A stretch of DNA of 32,143 nt, from the NCBI GenBank assembly GCA_030834905.1, contig JAUQWZ010000041.1, positions 1 to 32,143 on the forward strand. Direction: 5' to 3'. The notes under the pieces are model-generated. The model worked only from the letters and a program-made list of their open reading frames with translations, ran no database searches and was not told where the DNA came from. This document shows, piece by piece, positions 25,541-32,073 of the stretch (position 1 is its first letter; each line of letters starts with the position of its first letter). The stretch is from Aggregatilineales bacterium. GTDB taxonomy: Bacteria; Chloroflexota; Anaerolineae; Aggregatilineales; Phototrophicaceae. The position numbers and the translations under genes are program-made.

Positions 25541-25778
25541 TCCAGCGCTGCCAGCCGAAAATAAATCTTGTGAGGGAGTGAGTTTGGTGGCGCTCTACAA
25601 AGCCATGCTCAGAATTGCCGATCACCTCGATGAACAGGTTGCGCCATCGCCAAAAGGTGAGTACACTGAATCCATGTTGCGCCAGACCGACGAGTTGGCA
25701 CTCGACGATCTGGCTGACCCAGCGAGTGAAGAAAGCACCCGCAGGGCTGAGACGCATTGTACCCGAATTCATGCTTGA
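25530..25778 (+). CDS. Small acidic protein upstream of the integrase, 82 aa
   Basis: I do not recognise this protein. TTG 25530 has an excellent GGGAGG (25518-25523) 6 nt upstream, inside the end of the preceding gene. The product has a helical segment (LVALYKAMLRIADHLDEQV) and an acidic second half (ESMLRQTDELALDDLADPASEE). Its position between a small DNA-binding gene and the integrase (77 nt further on) makes it a second candidate excision co-factor. Confidence is limited by the non-ATG start and small size. Confidence 0.45.
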   Translation: MKPDPALPAENKSCEGVSLVALYKAMLRIADHLDEQVAPSPKGEYTESMLRQTDELALDDLADPASEESTRRAETHCTRIHA

Positions 25779-25854
25779 ATTCCCGCGCCTCGTTCCTGCC
25801 GTGATTCTACTCACAGGGACGGGGCGTTTTCATTGGAGAGGAGACACACAACCC

Positions 25855-27873
25855 ATGCCCAAATACAAACGCCCCGAACCGAAACCGGCTGATCCGTACC
25901 GCTCGGACGCGCTGCCCACAGACCGCCCCGCTGCGATCTACTATCGCCAGTCGAGCGACGCACAAATCGGCAATATCAATACTACCCTGCAAACTGTCGA
26001 TATGTTCGAGCATCTGGTGCGCCAGGGATGGGCGAAGGACAGCATCGTCATGATCGACATGGACGCGGGCGTGAGCGGCACGACCAAAATCAGCGAGCGT
26101 ATCGGCATGTCGCGGTTGATGGCGTTGATCGAGAGCGGAGAAATTAGCCTGGTCGCCGCGCAGGACGTGGATCGCTTCTTCCGTGACATCACACAGATTC
26201 AGACCAACATCTTCATTGACGCCTGTAAACGCAAAAACGTGCGCATCATGACCCCGCGCATGATCTACGACTTCACCCATCCGACGATGGGTGCGTACCA
26301 CATGAAGATGTTCCGCGAAGAAGCGCAGCAGGCAGCCGACTACCTCGAATACCACATCAAAGGACGGCTGGCACGCAGCCGGGAGTATCTGGTCGATCAA
26401 GGTCTGTGGTCTGGGCGCAGCGTTGCCTATGGCTACATGGTCGATCTGCGAAAGAAACTGCCCGACGGTTCGCGCAATCCGACGTACAAGAAGTATGTCC
26501 CATTCCGACCCTGTGCCGATGTGTTGGTTGCTTACTTCGAACTGTTCAAACGCTTCAACCGCAATCTGCTGCAAACGTGGAAACACATCGAGCAGCACGG
26601 TCCGTTCACGCCGGAAAACGTGCTGGAACTCGTGCCGGAGGGCTTCAAGATCAATCTGATTTTGAAACACAACTCGATTCACAACGGGCGGTTGATGCAC
26701 TCGTACTCCGGTTTGAGCACCACGTTCACCAACGTCGTGTTTTTAGGGCATTGGGCGAAAAAAGGCGTGATCCTGCACTTCCACAATCATGAACCACTGG
26801 TTGAGGAAGACTTGTTCATGTACGCTTTCAACGCGCTATCCCCGACAGACTTTTTTGGGGAGCCGAACCCGCATTACATGCCGCAGCGCCCCTTCATCCG
26901 CCATGATCGTGCCGAACGAGGGTGTGAACCACCCGTGTACACAGGTCTGATCTTTTCCGATGATCTGCCGAACGCGCCCCACCGCCGTATGCACAGTGGG
27001 TACAACCACATCTACGACAACTACGCTTATATGCTGAACAATCTCCGCAGTGAATTGGTCTTTCGTGTCAAAGCGGATTGGCTCGATGATGCGATTGATG
27101 ATCTACTGCTGGAGCGTTTGCGTTCGACGACCATCGACGATGCTGCGTGGCAGGTGGCGGTCGAAAGCAGCCGTGCGAGCGGGTACGCTGAAGTGCGCCG
27201 AATCGAAGCGGAAATACGCGGGGCAGAACGTGCGAAAGAGACGATCCTGAAGAATCTGAAATCGCTGCACAACCCGGACATCATCCGCGAATTGGAAGCG
27301 AGCTACGAGGCGCAAGAACGCGAGATCACCCGACTGCAAGGCGCACTGACTTTACTGCATGAAGGGAAGCAGCAGCGCCAAACCGTGCTTGAAGCGCGTC
27401 CGGTGCTGGAGCGCGTGATCGCGCATTGGGATGCCGTGCCACGTGTCAGCCGCCGGGAACTGTTCGAGGCGCTGGCGCATTACGCAACCGTGACACAAAT
27501 CGACCAGATCAACCGTCGCATGACGATCTTGTGGCGCGACGGCAGCGAATCGGCATTTGACTTCCGGCGTGGAGCGCAGCGTGTCCATTGGACGAAAGAA
27601 GAAGTCGAGCGGATGGGTGAGATGGTTGAACGCGGCGCGCCCCAGTGGGAAATTCTGAAGGCGTATCCGACCTGCACGTGGGGTCACATTGTGCCGCGCT
27701 ACCTATATCACTTTTGCAACAAGGGCGATTCGTTCGTCGCGTTGTACAAAGGTGAAAAGAAGTATCCCTACTTCGCCACTTGGTACGATACCGACGAATA
27801 CAAGGCGGAACTTGTCGCTTCTGAATTAGAGGCGAGTTCTACCGTTTCTCGTGCCGGTCAAGGCGTTCGATGA
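25855..27873 (+). CDS. Large serine recombinase (integrase), 672 aa
   Basis: Catalyses integration and excision of the element. Resolvase-type catalytic domain at the N-terminus: AIYYRQSSDAQ with nucleophile S33 in Y-x-R-x-S, then GVSGTTKISERIGMSRLMALIESGEI and AAQDVDRFFRD. The recombinase domain follows (GRSVAYGY onward). The region where most relatives have a Cys4 zinc ribbon (VYTGLIFSDDLPNAPHRR) has no cysteine pairs. A coiled-coil-like stretch (RRIEAEIRGAERAKETIL then EREITRLQGAL) and a C-terminal extension complete it. ATG 25855 is preceded by GGAGAGGAGA. The frame crosses attR: the last seven residues (RAGQGVR) lie at or beyond the core, six of them encoded by host DNA. After excision the frame would continue into the element's left end. 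Confidence 0.93.
   Translation: MPKYKRPEPKPADPYRSDALPTDRPAAIYYRQSSDAQIGNINTTLQTVDMFEHLVRQGWAKDSIVMIDMDAGVSGTTKISERIGMSRLMALIESGEISLVAAQDVDRFFRDITQIQTNIFIDACKRKNVRIMTPRMIYDFTHPTMGAYHMKMFREEAQQAADYLEYHIKGRLARSREYLVDQGLWSGRSVAYGYMVDLRKKLPDGSRNPTYKKYVPFRPCADVLVAYFELFKRFNRNLLQTWKHIEQHGPFTPENVLELVPEGFKINLILKHNSIHNGRLMHSYSGLSTTFTNVVFLGHWAKKGVILHFHNHEPLVEEDLFMYAFNALSPTDFFGEPNPHYMPQRPFIRHDRAERGCEPPVYTGLIFSDDLPNAPHRRMHSGYNHIYDNYAYMLNNLRSELVFRVKADWLDDAIDDLLLERLRSTTIDDAAWQVAVESSRASGYAEVRRIEAEIRGAERAKETILKNLKSLHNPDIIRELEASYEAQEREITRLQGALTLLHEGKQQRQTVLEARPVLERVIAHWDAVPRVSRRELFEALAHYATVTQIDQINRRMTILWRDGSESAFDFRRGAQRVHWTKEEVERMGEMVERGAPQWEILKAYPTCTWGHIVPRYLYHFCNKGDSFVALYKGEKKYPYFATWYDTDEYKAELVASELEASSTVSRAGQGVR
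27834..27868. other. attR: right junction of the integrated element
   Basis: Element DNA ends with GAGTT (27834-27838) and CGTT (27843-27846) before the core CTCGT (27848-27852). Host helicase sequence resumes with GCCGGTCAAGGCG. GTCAAG (27857-27862) is the second arm of the attB dyad. Joining the element ends gives GAGTT-N4-CGTT-N6-AACG-N4-AACTC, an inverted repeat centred on the T-C step of the core. The site lies inside the 3' end of the integrase frame and also inside the helicase frame on the other strand. Confidence 0.85.
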
Positions 27874-29320
27874 TGGTTTGGGGGGCGATGCTGACCAGTT
27901 CGCGCTTCCACTTGTCGATCAGGTGCGGCGGCGCGATGATAAGTGTGACCTGATCCGGACGCATTTCGTTCTGGAAAGCTACCGCGACGTTCGAGGCAAT
28001 CGCGACAGCCGACGCGCCTCCGAGCGCCGTCTTTCCCACGCCCATCTGACCGATGAGCAGGATGCTGTCACGGTCTTGCAGACCGCGTGTCACCGCCGCG
28101 ATGACGTGTTTCTGCGCCGTGTAGAGCATGTATTTGCCCTTCAGCCGAATCGCATCCAGCCAACGCCCGATCCCGTTCATATCGAAGCGATACATCGGCT
28201 GGAACTTCGTATTGAGGTACTGCGCCAGCGCGCGCTTGTTGGATGTGATGAAGCCGAGCAGCGCCTCGTCGCCCTCCATCTCGACGGTGGTGCCGTCACT
28301 GGCAAGCAGCGAGAGCGTCGTCGTTGGCTTGAGGCGAATCGTCGTCTTCTTGACCTGTCGTTCCGGGTCGTTCGGATCCGCTTCGACCTCGACGCGGGCG
28401 ACCTGCTCGACGTGGCGCGTCTTGCCGCGCAGCGCCACACGCGCGTACTCGTCCGTTTCAATCACTGCGCCGTCGGCGACGCCCGCCGCCAGCACCAGCG
28501 CCAAATGTCCCGGACGCGGCGCGACCACCGGCTCGATTTCAGTCGGCGGTGGCGGGACTTCCAGCAGCGCTTGAAATCCGCCCGTCTTCCATGCGCCCTG
28601 TTCTTCGATGAGCTTCAGCCCGGCAAACTCGTCGAGCATGTCCGGCGCGAACACGAAACGCTGAATGGCGCGCGGTGGGGGTAGGTGATAGCGCGGCTCA
28701 GATTGCATGGTGAGCGGCTGCGGGCTGTCGCGGTCGTGGACGATTTGCTCGTAGAGCGAAGTTGGATCGAGCGGCACGCCTTTGATCGCTGCGACAACCA
28801 TCTGGTCATACTCGCCAAGATGCTTCCCCGGCAACGCCCAGACATCGAGCTTGCTGCTGTGCTTGGCCAGAAACGCTGCCGCTTCCTGGGTGACGTGCTG
28901 ACGATAGATACACCAGAGTGCGAGACCGCCATCCTGCACCCACTTCCAGGCATGGCGTAGATAGCGGAACTCGACGCGCTTGTTGCCCGCTGCCGCCGCG
29001 TCGTGGTCGTAGGGTGGATTGAGCCACGCCGCGCCGAAGGCATTGTTCGACGCGACCAACCGCTCCACGTCGCAGCGCACCGCCTGGGTTGCGCCGAAAC
29101 GGGCGATGCAGGCTGCCGCGCGTTCGCCGTCGAGTTCGTTGGCGTAAGGCGTGACGTTCCACGCCTGCGCTGCTGCTTCGAGAAACGCGCCTTCCCCGGC
29201 GAACGGATCCAGCAGCCGCACGGCAGGCATAGCGGGTGCGACTAACGAAAGGAGCGCCAGATAGTGGCGCTCCTCGATGGGCAGATAGCCCATGATCATC
29301 TTGCTCTCGGCGCGTGCCAT
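27839..29320 (-). CDS. N-terminal part of the interrupted methyltransferase-helicase: intact methyltransferase, truncated helicase
   Basis: Residues 1-240 form a class I SAM-dependent DNA methyltransferase: motif I LLDPFAGEGAFLEAA at 36-50 and catalytic NPPY at 101-104, of the type seen in N6-adenine enzymes. After a linker, a helicase begins with Walker A GQMGVGKT at 424-431 and motif Ia LIIAPPHLIDKWKREL at 460-475. It then stops at RLDRHEKR; the last two residues and the stop are encoded by element DNA. The continuation, starting DVKRF, is at 4264 and downward. ATG 29320 follows AAAGGATCG. While the element is integrated the cell would make a methyltransferase without its motor. The exact role (defence or element replication) is unknown. 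Confidence 0.9.
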   Translation of the reverse strand: MARAESKMIMGYLPIEERHYLALLSLVAPAMPAVRLLDPFAGEGAFLEAAAQAWNVTPYANELDGERAAACIARFGATQAVRCDVERLVASNNAFGAAWLNPPYDHDAAAAGNKRVEFRYLRHAWKWVQDGGLALWCIYRQHVTQEAAAFLAKHSSKLDVWALPGKHLGEYDQMVVAAIKGVPLDPTSLYEQIVHDRDSPQPLTMQSEPRYHLPPPRAIQRFVFAPDMLDEFAGLKLIEEQGAWKTGGFQALLEVPPPPTEIEPVVAPRPGHLALVLAAGVADGAVIETDEYARVALRGKTRHVEQVARVEVEADPNDPERQVKKTTIRLKPTTTLSLLASDGTTVEMEGDEALLGFITSNKRALAQYLNTKFQPMYRFDMNGIGRWLDAIRLKGKYMLYTAQKHVIAAVTRGLQDRDSILLIGQMGVGKTALGGASAVAIASNVAVAFQNEMRPDQVTLIIAPPHLIDKWKRELVSIAPQTIIERLDRHEKR

Positions 29321-29332
29321 ACAACGATCCTT

Positions 29333-29842
29333 TCATGCAAGCAGTTTTTGGATATAAGCGGGCAAATTGGGTGTTTTCTTGATCTCGGCTTCGGTCAGGA
29401 CGATCACATCGTCGAAGTACAGAAACAGCGTGTCATCGCGCAAGCTCCCGTCGTCGTTGCGATGGGCATACGCGCCGTTGACCTCCAGCGCGATCCGGTA
29501 CTTGCTCGTTGTCACGGCGAAATCCACGAAGTAAGGGTTGTGATCCGGGCGCTCGACGGCGTATTCGCGCTCCCAGGCGATGCCGCGAATCTCGCGCAGC
29601 GCCGCCTCGACGCGCTGTTCGAGCGAAGTCGGACACTGTTTGCGTTTGCGGGCGGCGGCACGAATGGCAAAATCACGTCCTTTACGGGCAGCAGTCGCTG
29701 CGAATCCCAGCGGCGCAATCTCTCGGCAGTGACAGCGCAGACATTTCCTGGTCTTTGCCGCGTCGGACGGCTTCAGTCGGCGGACACAGCCACAGTCCGG
29801 GCAGACATGAGGCACACGCCGCCGCTTGTCAGTTTGAATCAT
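29333..29842 (-). CDS. Zinc-ribbon plus Vsr/DUF559-like endonuclease domain protein, 169 aa
   Basis: N-terminal zinc ribbon with C14-x2-C17 and C34-x2-C37, then a basic linker (ARKGRDFAIRAAARKRKQ). A Vsr/DUF559-like PD-(D/E)xK fold follows: SLEQRVEAALREI with the leading Glu, WEREYAVERPDHNPYFVDFAV with the central Asp, and YRIALEVNGAYAH with the E-x-N variant of the last motif. Probably a DNA nicking or cutting enzyme. ATG 29842 has GAGGTG upstream. It ends 12 nt before the methyltransferase-helicase start, so the two are one operon, which suggests a common DNA-processing or defence job. Confidence 0.6.
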   Translation of the reverse strand: MIQTDKRRRVPHVCPDCGCVRRLKPSDAAKTRKCLRCHCREIAPLGFAATAARKGRDFAIRAAARKRKQCPTSLEQRVEAALREIRGIAWEREYAVERPDHNPYFVDFAVTTSKYRIALEVNGAYAHRNDDGSLRDDTLFLYFDDVIVLTEAEIKKTPNLPAYIQKLLA

Positions 29843-29860
29843 GTGAGCACCTCAGGAATC

Positions 29861-29888
29861 AAAAAGCCCCCGTGCAAACGGGGGCTTT
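29861..29888 (-). terminator. Rho-independent terminator after the PIN toxin gene
   Basis: AAAGCCCCCGT (29863-29873) and ACGGGGGCTTT (29878-29888) form an 11-bp stem with a GCAA loop. On the minus strand the stem is followed by five T residues (29865-29861). It ends leftward transcripts of the toxin-antitoxin pair and separates them from the nuclease gene. Confidence 0.9.
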
Positions 29889-29945
29889 GGCAGTCCGATT
29901 AAAGCGGAGCGTTACTGCGGTCTAAATATCTTGAAGTGCCAGACC

Positions 29946-30374
29946 TTAGGGCAGCAGGTCGAAATACTCGGTGTGCAGCGGTCGGATCATGGCGAAGTCA
30001 CGGCGGTCGAAGGTGCAGATGTGGGTGATATTGAGCCGCTCTGCCAACGCGGTTAGGCAGCAGTCCACAAAATCGAGTTCGGCATCACGGTAGCGATCCA
30101 TCAGCGCGACGGCACGCGCAAAATCCACAACGGACAGTGGCACGAACTGCGGCGTTTGCACGGCAAGCAGGCTGGAAAATCGAACCATCGCAGTTGTTCC
30201 GCCCAGCCGTTGAAGATTGTAGATCGCCTCGACGAGGACAACATCCGGGATGAGCAGCCCCGTTTCATGAGTGGCGGCGAATGCTTTCGCCTTCTCATGG
30301 TTGCGGTCGCGCGGATAACCCAATGCGACGAGATAGCTGGCATCAACGAGAATCTCGGGCGTCCCGTTAGGCAT
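29946..30374 (-). CDS. PIN-domain toxin (VapC-like), 142 aa
   Basis: Predicted Mg-dependent ribonuclease of a type II toxin-antitoxin module. The acidic residues of the PIN site are in place: D11 (ILVDASYLVAL), E49 (VVLVEAIYNL), D101/D104 (AELDFVDCCLTAL) and D123/D126 (CTFDRRDFAMI). ATG 30374 lies within the end of the antitoxin gene; GTG 30383 is an in-frame alternative. The overlap couples toxin synthesis to antitoxin translation. The length fits VapC (about 130-145 aa). Confidence 0.88.
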   Translation of the reverse strand: MPNGTPEILVDASYLVALGYPRDRNHEKAKAFAATHETGLLIPDVVLVEAIYNLQRLGGTTAMVRFSSLLAVQTPQFVPLSVVDFARAVALMDRYRDAELDFVDCCLTALAERLNITHICTFDRRDFAMIRPLHTEYFDLLP

Positions 30375-30651
30375 CGTCCCCACCGCTATTTTGTGTGCGT
30401 TCCCACTTTTCGCGCAGGTGCTGCTGGAAATGCGCGCGGCTGTTCAGGGATGCGTCGGGATCATCGATCCAGTCGATATCGGCGGCTTCCATACCCTCTG
30501 CGACCGCCAACGCCCAGTTCCCGCTTGCTGTCGGCGCGTAGGTATTGAGCAGTTCGCCGAATACTTCGTCCAGCGACCGACCCTGCCGTTCAGCCAGTGT
30601 TTCCAGACGCTCCACCAGATCGGAGCGCAGCGTAATTGTTCGGTCAGTCAT
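30367..30651 (-). CDS. Antitoxin with N-terminal ribbon-helix-helix domain, 94 aa
   Basis: MTDRTITLRSDLVERLETLA then GRSLDEVFGELLNTY is a typical ribbon-helix-helix start, and the acidic C-terminus (EAADIDWIDDPDASLN) is the usual flexible toxin-neutralising part. ATG 30651 is preceded by GAAGGAGG. The longer frame to 30693 runs over the promoter and is rejected. It overlaps the PIN toxin gene, and probably represses its own promoter together with the toxin. Confidence 0.8.
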   Translation of the reverse strand: MTDRTITLRSDLVERLETLAERQGRSLDEVFGELLNTYAPTASGNWALAVAEGMEAADIDWIDDPDASLNSRAHFQQHLREKWERTQNSGGDDA

Positions 30652-30681
30652 CGAGCCGAGCCTCCTTCTCGTTTTGGTTCC

Positions 30682-30687
30682 ATTATA
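30682..30687 (-). promoter_or_regulatory. Candidate -10 box of the toxin-antitoxin operon
   Basis: A perfect TATAAT lies on the minus strand about 30 nt upstream of the antitoxin start, directly before the Shine-Dalgarno region. The -35 area is poor, as expected if the antitoxin protein controls it. It lies just downstream of the stop of the 455-aa gene. Confidence 0.5.
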
Positions 30688-30693
30688 GTGCAT

Positions 30694-32061
30694 TTACGGC
30701 AGCGCGATGATTTTCTGTTCTAATCCGCCGGTGATGAGTCGCGTCCACGCATCCACATCCAGATCGATGCTCAAGAGGTCAATCCCGCCTGCCGAGCGTG
30801 TCCTGCGGACGAGCATCGCCCGCTGTCCTGCGTCGTACAGATATGCAGACCACGCATCGAACACCGGGATGTTGACGAGGTGCATGACGTGATGCTTGAG
30901 CTTGAGGATCGCCTGTGTATCGCTGGTGCGAAAGATGAACGTCGTCGCCTTGCCGCCATAGTTCGGTGTCACCGCCCAATCATGAACGAGCAGCAGCGAC
31001 GCAAACCGTGCTTCAGGCAGGTAATGCAGGTAGGGATGGTACATGCCTGAGTTCCCCTCTCCAGCAGTCAGTTCGACGGCAGGCGCATCAGGCGGTACGA
31101 CGGAAACCTGCTCACTTTTCGACAGTTTCGCCCTGATCGCCTCGACCGCCATGCGCGGCCCAGCCATATTCAAATAGATGCAGATGCCCTCGTGTACCGC
31201 CCATCCATAGCAAAACACCTGTCCAGTGCTGCTGCCCGTCAATTCACCGACATATGACTGGTCAATCCGCGCGCTGCGTCCGTTGGGGATGTGAACGGTT
31301 GGCAGAGTGACATTGGCTCCTGTCTTCACCGTGCGGATAGCCGATTGCACCGCGTCGAGTGGCTCGCCTTCAGATGGCATAGCGGCAGGCTTGATGATGC
31401 GGATAGCAGGTGTCTGTTCTTCATCGGGTGCGGCAGAGGCTTCGATGTCGTTTTCAGAGATGGCGGATAATGGTTCAAGCGGTGCTGGCTGCAATCCAGT
31501 TTCGATGAGTTGGCGCTTGATAGCGAAGCTCACCGAAGGTATTTCAGCATCGGTTGGCAGCAACGCTGCGCCGGGTGGCACGACGGTTCCGTGCGTGACC
31601 TTGATGCCGGGAATCGGTTCAAGCGGTGTGAGTTCCCGCTCAAAGCACCAACCAATCCCGATGCCGTCAAAATCCACATCATAGCTCCAACCATGCCTGG
31701 CGTTGTGGTTGTAAAGCAGAACCACCTTTCCGCGTGTTCCTGTCGGGATTGGTTTGCCATCCGCTGTTTCGAGTTCGTGACGGACGTAGGCGGTATCGTG
31801 CAGCGCGAACAACCGCGCTGGCGGCTCACTCGCGGATGCTTCCTTGATCTGCATTCCCAGGATTTGTGCAGCTTCATCGACGGTGCAGGGATCGTCACTA
31901 TTGGATGGCACACTTGCCGCCAGCGTATCCAGCACCAGCCCGTTGTCCGGTTGATCTCCGTCAGTCTGAACGTCACTTGTGGTCAACGCCCGAATTGCGG
32001 CAGGCAGTTCCGCACGTAGGGTAGGTAATGTGACGAGTTGTCCTTTAGGATACTTTTTCAC
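30694..32061 (-). CDS. Hypothetical protein, 455 aa, begins next to a group II intron end
   Basis: I do not recognise this protein. The middle has beta-rich blocks (TRGKVVLLYNHNARHGWSYDVDF and YVGELTGSSTGQVFCYGWAV) separated by acidic, Pro/Ala-rich linkers. The C-terminal 120 residues (YHYLPEARFASLLLVHDW to VDAWTRLITGGLEQKIIALP) look like one folded domain. The only available start is GTG 32061. It lies 12 nt after the 34-nt domain V of a group II intron, whose GGAGGGGGG tail may act as ribosome site. The gene could therefore be the 3' part of a gene entered by the intron. It contains copy 2 of the 26-bp repeat. Confidence 0.55.
   Translation of the reverse strand: MKKYPKGQLVTLPTLRAELPAAIRALTTSDVQTDGDQPDNGLVLDTLAASVPSNSDDPCTVDEAAQILGMQIKEASASEPPARLFALHDTAYVRHELETADGKPIPTGTRGKVVLLYNHNARHGWSYDVDFDGIGIGWCFERELTPLEPIPGIKVTHGTVVPPGAALLPTDAEIPSVSFAIKRQLIETGLQPAPLEPLSAISENDIEASAAPDEEQTPAIRIIKPAAMPSEGEPLDAVQSAIRTVKTGANVTLPTVHIPNGRSARIDQSYVGELTGSSTGQVFCYGWAVHEGICIYLNMAGPRMAVEAIRAKLSKSEQVSVVPPDAPAVELTAGEGNSGMYHPYLHYLPEARFASLLLVHDWAVTPNYGGKATTFIFRTSDTQAILKLKHHVMHLVNIPVFDAWSAYLYDAGQRAMLVRRTRSAGGIDLLSIDLDVDAWTRLITGGLEQKIIALP
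31518..31543 (+). repeat. 26-bp perfect direct repeat, copy 2
   Basis: Identical over 26 bases to 3537-3562 and in the same orientation. It lies inside the 455-aa hypothetical gene on the other side of the inserted element. Bases on both sides differ from those around copy 1. Confidence 0.85.
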
Positions 32062-32073
32062 AATCCCCCCTCC

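Larger units (their letters stand above)
4265..27852 (+). mobile_element. Integrated, mobilizable plasmid-like element (about 23.6 kb) inserted by a serine recombinase
   Basis: It is bounded by two copies of CTCGT. Deleting one copy plus the enclosed DNA joins the two halves of the methyltransferase-helicase gene in frame with no lost or extra base (3834 nt, 1277 codons plus stop). Contents: ParM/ParR-type partition, HU-like protein, ribbon-helix-helix protein, HUH relaxase, primase-helicase, iteron-like repeats, an ABC transporter operon, a XamI-type restriction-modification pair, small regulators, and a large serine recombinase at the right end. There are no virion or conjugative secretion genes, so integrative mobilizable element or integrative plasmid fits best. 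A programmed excision element is an alternative. Confidence 0.88.

Noticed and set aside
25807..26700. 297-aa minus-strand open frame opposite the integrase
   Set aside because: Antisense shadow; the plus strand encodes the catalytic recombinase domain.
4265..27852. Prophage
   Set aside because: No capsid, portal, terminase, tail, lysis or phage repressor genes. Partition, relaxase and iterons point to a plasmid-like element.
4265..27852. Self-transmissible conjugative element
   Set aside because: No VirB4-, VirD4- or T4SS-like protein is encoded; only a relaxase and accessory proteins are present.
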